From an uncultured Methanomicrobiales archaeon (lineage in GTDB: Archaea; Thermoplasmatota; Thermoplasmata; Methanomassiliicoccales; Methanomethylophilaceae): a DNA stretch of 8,509 nt. The first letter of the stretch is position 1; each line of letters opens with the position of its first letter. Both the position numbers and the translations under genes were made by a program. Below are positions 5,749-8,509 of this stretch, piece by piece. The DNA lies in contig CALAVG010000070.1 of assembly GCA_937892275.1 (NCBI GenBank), positions 1 through 8,509 on the forward strand. The letters run 5' to 3'. A model generated the notes under the pieces. The model ran no database searches, was not told the origin of the DNA, and saw only the letters and a program-made list of their open reading frames with translations.

Positions 5749-6882
5749 ATGACCGACGATTCATATGTTTTCGTTAACAACAAGAAACTCAAGAGAGGAC
5801 ACACCACTGGCACATGTGCAGCCGCGGCCACGAAGGCCGCAACGGAGGCACTTCTGTCCGGAAGACTGGTGGAGTCGGTGAAGATACACACTCCCAAAGG
5901 GATAACTCTGGACCTCCCCGTGGAAGATATGATCCTCGCGGAGGACTACGTCTCATGCGCCGTCAGGAAGGACGGCGGGGACGATATAGACGCTACGCAC
6001 GGCACATTGGTCTATTCGAAGGTGTCCAAATGCGAATCGGGGATCAACATAGACGGCGGTGTCGGCGTGGGGAGAGTCACCAGGAAAGGATTGGATCAGC
6101 CCGTTGGAAACGCAGCGATCAACCGTGTCCCAAGGTCCATGATCAAGGAAGCGGTCGAGGACGTCCGCTTCGGAAGCGATTACAAGGGCGGTTTCGACAT
6201 CGTCATATCCGTCCCCGAAGGGATGGAGATCGCCAAGAAGACGTTCAACCCCCGCCTCGGGATCGAGGGCGGGATATCTATACTCGGTACCAGCGGTATC
6301 GTGGAGCCGATGAGCGAGACGGCGCTGATCAACACCATCAAGGTTGAGATGAATATGCGCTCCCAGGGCAACAAGGTGCTCCTGGTCGTTCCCGGCAATT
6401 ATGGTAAGGAGTTCTCCCAGAGCCTTCCGGGGATCGATCCGGAGAAGGCCGTCAAGTGCAGCAACTTCGTCGGCGAGATGCTCGATTACGCATGCGAGAT
6501 CGACAGGGACATCGTTTTGGTGGCCAATCTCGGAAAGATCGTGAAGGTAGCCGCAGGTATCATGAACACCCACTCCCGCAATGCGGATGCGAGGATGGAG
6601 ATCCTTGCGGCCAACGCAGCCATGGCAGGCGCATCGATGACCACGGTCCAGAGGATAATGGGGTGCATCTCCACCGATGATGCATTGGACGTGATCAACG
6701 AGGAGAATCTGATCGACGACGTATCCAAGCTCTTAGTGGAGAAGATAGAGTTTTACATGAACCACCGTACCGGAGGGAACATCAGGACCTCTGCTGTGGT
6801 GTTCTCTTCAGTTTATGGTCTCCTGGGAAAGACCAGTCTCGCGGACGAGATGCTCGACGAGATAAGGGGTGAGGACCTTTGA
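5749..6882 (+). CDS. cbiD: Cobalt-precorrin-5B C1-methyltransferase CbiD
   Basis: CbiD uses S-adenosylmethionine to methylate C1 of cobalt-precorrin-5B, giving cobalt-precorrin-6A. It is specific to the anaerobic route and is unrelated in fold to the CbiL/H/F methyltransferases. The 377 residues match the usual 350-380. The N-terminal LKRGHTTGTCAAAATKAA (14-31) is the family signature, followed by VRKDGGDDIDATHG (about 72-85), INIDGGVGVGRVTRKGL (about 98-114), PVGNAAINRVPRSMI, GGISILGTSGIVEPMSE and THSRNADARMEI. The ATG at 5749 puts the RGHTTGTCA block at its normal distance from the N-terminus. It heads the rightward operon and overlaps cbiG by 4 bases at its stop. Confidence 0.96.
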   Translation: MTDDSYVFVNNKKLKRGHTTGTCAAAATKAATEALLSGRLVESVKIHTPKGITLDLPVEDMILAEDYVSCAVRKDGGDDIDATHGTLVYSKVSKCESGINIDGGVGVGRVTRKGLDQPVGNAAINRVPRSMIKEAVEDVRFGSDYKGGFDIVISVPEGMEIAKKTFNPRLGIEGGISILGTSGIVEPMSETALINTIKVEMNMRSQGNKVLLVVPGNYGKEFSQSLPGIDPEKAVKCSNFVGEMLDYACEIDRDIVLVANLGKIVKVAAGIMNTHSRNADARMEILAANAAMAGASMTTVQRIMGCISTDDALDVINEENLIDDVSKLLVEKIEFYMNHRTGGNIRTSAVVFSSVYGLLGKTSLADEMLDEIRGEDL

Positions 6883-7907
6883 GGATCAATGCGATAGCGT
6901 TCTCCACCAACGGGTGCAGGACGGCAATCAGGCTGAAGGAGGCCTTTCCCGAGGAGGACCTCAGGATATTCGCCAAGACGCAATGCGATACATTGGGTGT
7001 GGAGCGCATAGAGGAGAAGGCGAGTGTCTGGACCGGGAAGTCGTTCGAGGAATGCGATGCGATAGTCTTCATCGGGGCCATAGGCATAGCGGTGAGATAC
7101 ATCGCACCTTACATCAAGGCGAAGACAATCGATCCTGCCGTGATAGGCATGGATGAGCACGGCCGCTGGACTGTAGCTCTCCTGGCAGGTCACATCGGAG
7201 GCGCCAATGCGCTTACCGCAAGGATAGCCGAGCGTCTGGGATCGGAAGCGATCATCACCACAGCCACGGATCTGAACGGAAAGTTCTCCGTGGATACCTT
7301 CGCCACTGTCAACAACCTCAGGATAATGGGGCTCAGGACGGCTCAGGATGTGTCCGTGAGGGTATTGGACAACGCATTCGTAGGATTCACATCGGAGATC
7401 CCCGTTCAAGGAGAATTGCCATCAGGATTAACTTTGGCTGATTCCGGAGAGTTCGGGGTCAGCATCTCCACAGACATAGAGAAGAGACCATTCGATACCA
7501 CGATGAGGCTCGTCCCCATGGATATCATACTCGGAATCGGCTGCAAGCGCGACACCGATCCGGAGAAGATGAAGGAGTTCGTATCCGAGATCCTCGCAGA
7601 GGATGGAATACCCGCACAGAGGATAGGCGCAGTATGCAGCGTGGATCTGAAGAAGGACGAGGCAGCAATATTGGAATTGGCCAAGAACTACAGGGTACCT
7701 GCCAAGTTCTACACCTCGGACGAACTGATGGAACTGGAAGGCGAGTTCACCAAATCCGAGTTCGTCAAATCCATAACATCGGTGGACTGCGTATGCGAAC
7801 GCTCGTCCGTCAGACCGTACGGAGGGGAGGTCATAAGGAAGAAGACCGCCAAGGATGGGATGACCATCGCCATCTGCCGCAGACCCATGGAGCTGAGGTT
7901 CCTATGA
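6879..7907 (+). CDS. cbiG: Cobalt-precorrin-5A hydrolase CbiG (TTG start)
   Basis: CbiG opens the delta-lactone of cobalt-precorrin-5A and releases the extruded C20 two-carbon unit as acetaldehyde, giving cobalt-precorrin-5B, the substrate of the CbiD encoded just upstream. The 342 residues carry the three-part architecture: an N-terminal domain with AIVFIGAIGIAVRYIAP (61-77), a middle segment with DEHGRWTVALLAGHIGGAN (92-110) and TTATD (127-131), and a C-terminal CbiG_C domain starting at ILGIGCKRDT (217-226) with VKSITSVDCVCERS toward the end. It is not fused to CbiH, CbiJ or another partner. Translation begins at TTG (6879-6881), overlapping the cbiD stop as TTGA, with GGTGAGGA upstream; the next residues RINAIAFSTNG are the normal CbiG start. 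Confidence 0.94.
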   Translation: MRINAIAFSTNGCRTAIRLKEAFPEEDLRIFAKTQCDTLGVERIEEKASVWTGKSFEECDAIVFIGAIGIAVRYIAPYIKAKTIDPAVIGMDEHGRWTVALLAGHIGGANALTARIAERLGSEAIITTATDLNGKFSVDTFATVNNLRIMGLRTAQDVSVRVLDNAFVGFTSEIPVQGELPSGLTLADSGEFGVSISTDIEKRPFDTTMRLVPMDIILGIGCKRDTDPEKMKEFVSEILAEDGIPAQRIGAVCSVDLKKDEAAILELAKNYRVPAKFYTSDELMELEGEFTKSEFVKSITSVDCVCERSSVRPYGGEVIRKKTAKDGMTIAICRRPMELRFL

Positions 7908-8509
7908 GCAGCGTATTCATCTTCTCGGGTACGATGGAGGGCAGGACGCTCTCGAAACAGCTGGCGGACGCGGGAGCGGACGTCCATGTCAGGGTTGCGA
8001 CGGAATACGGCGCGGAGGTAATGGGCTACGACGACAACATCGACGTCAAGGTCGGGAGCTGCGGAGGTGCCGAGGGCATCGCCAACGTCATCAGGGAAAA
8101 CGGATACGACATCGTCGTCGATGCAACGCACCCCTATGCCCTGAACATCACCGAGCACATCAAGCAGGCCTGCGAGGCCACAGGCGCATTCTACATAAGG
8201 CTCAAGAGGTCCGATTCAGACACCGATTCGGACAGGATCGTCAAGGTATCCTCCGTCCAGGAGGCGGTGGACTACCTGAAGGACAAGGAAGGCAACATAC
8301 TGGCATCCACCGGGTCCAAGGACATAGCCCTTTACACCCAGATCCCCGACTACAGGGAGAGGGTCACGGCAAGGGTACTGTCCACCATGGAATCGGTCCA
8401 GAAGTGTGCCGAGTACGGTTTCTCGGGAAAGAACCTCATATGTGCACAGGGACCGTTCTCCGAGGACACCAATTACGCCACCTTGAAACAGATAGATGCC
8501 AAGTACATA
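7904..8509 (+). CDS. cbiJ: Cobalt-precorrin-6A reductase CbiJ (3' end beyond window)
   Basis: CbiJ carries out the NADH-dependent reduction of cobalt-precorrin-6A to 6B, the step after CbiD. The frame is open from the ATG to the window edge, giving 202 codons without a stop; the family is about 250 residues, so roughly the last 50 are missing because of the window, not a mutation. Visible motifs: VFIFSGTMEGRTLSKQL (4-20, nucleotide-binding-type start), DIVVDATHPYALNITEH (69-85, the strongest signature), ILASTGSKDIALY (132-144) and LICAQGPFSEDTN (178-190). The start overlaps the cbiG stop as ATGA, continuing the coupled cbiD-cbiG-cbiJ operon. Confidence 0.94.
   Translation, partial: MSSVFIFSGTMEGRTLSKQLADAGADVHVRVATEYGAEVMGYDDNIDVKVGSCGGAEGIANVIRENGYDIVVDATHPYALNITEHIKQACEATGAFYIRLKRSDSDTDSDRIVKVSSVQEAVDYLKDKEGNILASTGSKDIALYTQIPDYRERVTARVLSTMESVQKCAEYGFSGKNLICAQGPFSEDTNYATLKQIDAKYI

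Noticed and set aside
5742..5777. A short out-of-frame open frame (ATG plus 10 codons) overlapping the start of cbiD, resembling a regulatory upstream ORF
   Set aside because: It has no Shine-Dalgarno sequence, and the tiny peptide has no special composition such as a codon run; it is probably a chance ATG 7 bases before the real start.
5953..6573. A 206-codon minus-strand open frame opposite cbiD
   Set aside because: It is antisense to a full-length CbiD with clear signatures and has no motif or promoter of its own.
1..8509. CRISPR array, insertion sequence, tRNA or rRNA, phage or defence system
   Set aside because: No spaced direct repeats, transposase, tRNA cloverleaf or rRNA sequence was seen, and the coding space is fully accounted for by the antiporter and cbi genes.

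Overview
This window is most of an anaerobic (early cobalt insertion) cobalamin corrin-ring biosynthesis locus, next to a CPA2-type cation/proton antiporter gene. It reads as an archaeal chromosome segment, most likely Thermoplasmata and plausibly a Methanomassiliicoccales-type methylotrophic methanogen. The grounds are heavy AGG/AGA arginine and ATA isoleucine use at moderate-to-high GC, a candidate BRE/TATA-like AT-rich island in the only real promoter region, archaeal-style Cbi proteins, and stop codons that are all TGA or TAA with no TAG. The lineage is an inference; nothing in the window is diagnostic to genus.

Layout: (1) 1-106 is a short AT-rich leader with a perfect inverted repeat. 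(2) 107-1954 (+) is a 615-residue Kef/NapA-like membrane antiporter with extra C-terminal membrane segments. (3) 1955-1984 is a 30-bp convergent gap holding a GC-rich hairpin. (4) 1985-5637 (-) is a tightly packed operon transcribed leftward as cbiL-cbiF-cbiH-cbiC-cbiK. (5) 5638-5748 is a divergent promoter region. (6) 5749-8509 (+) is a second tight operon, cbiD-cbiG-cbiJ, with cbiJ running off the window end. No stretch over 300 bp lacks a gene.

Together the two operons encode this route: CbiK inserts Co2+ into sirohydrochlorin; CbiL methylates C20; CbiH methylates C17 and contracts the ring; CbiF methylates C11; CbiG opens the lactone and releases the two-carbon fragment; CbiD methylates C1; CbiJ reduces the macrocycle; CbiC moves the C11 methyl to C12 to give cobyrinate. 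CbiE/CbiT (C5/C15 methylation and decarboxylation), the amidases CbiA/CbiP and the uroporphyrinogen/precorrin-2 steps are not in the window; some may lie downstream of cbiJ.

This is a known pathway, not a new system. The oddest feature is the cbiL start. The family-conserved N-terminus requires initiation where the DNA reads ACG instead of ATG, seven bases after a clean Shine-Dalgarno sequence, and no ordinary start codon lies at or near that position.
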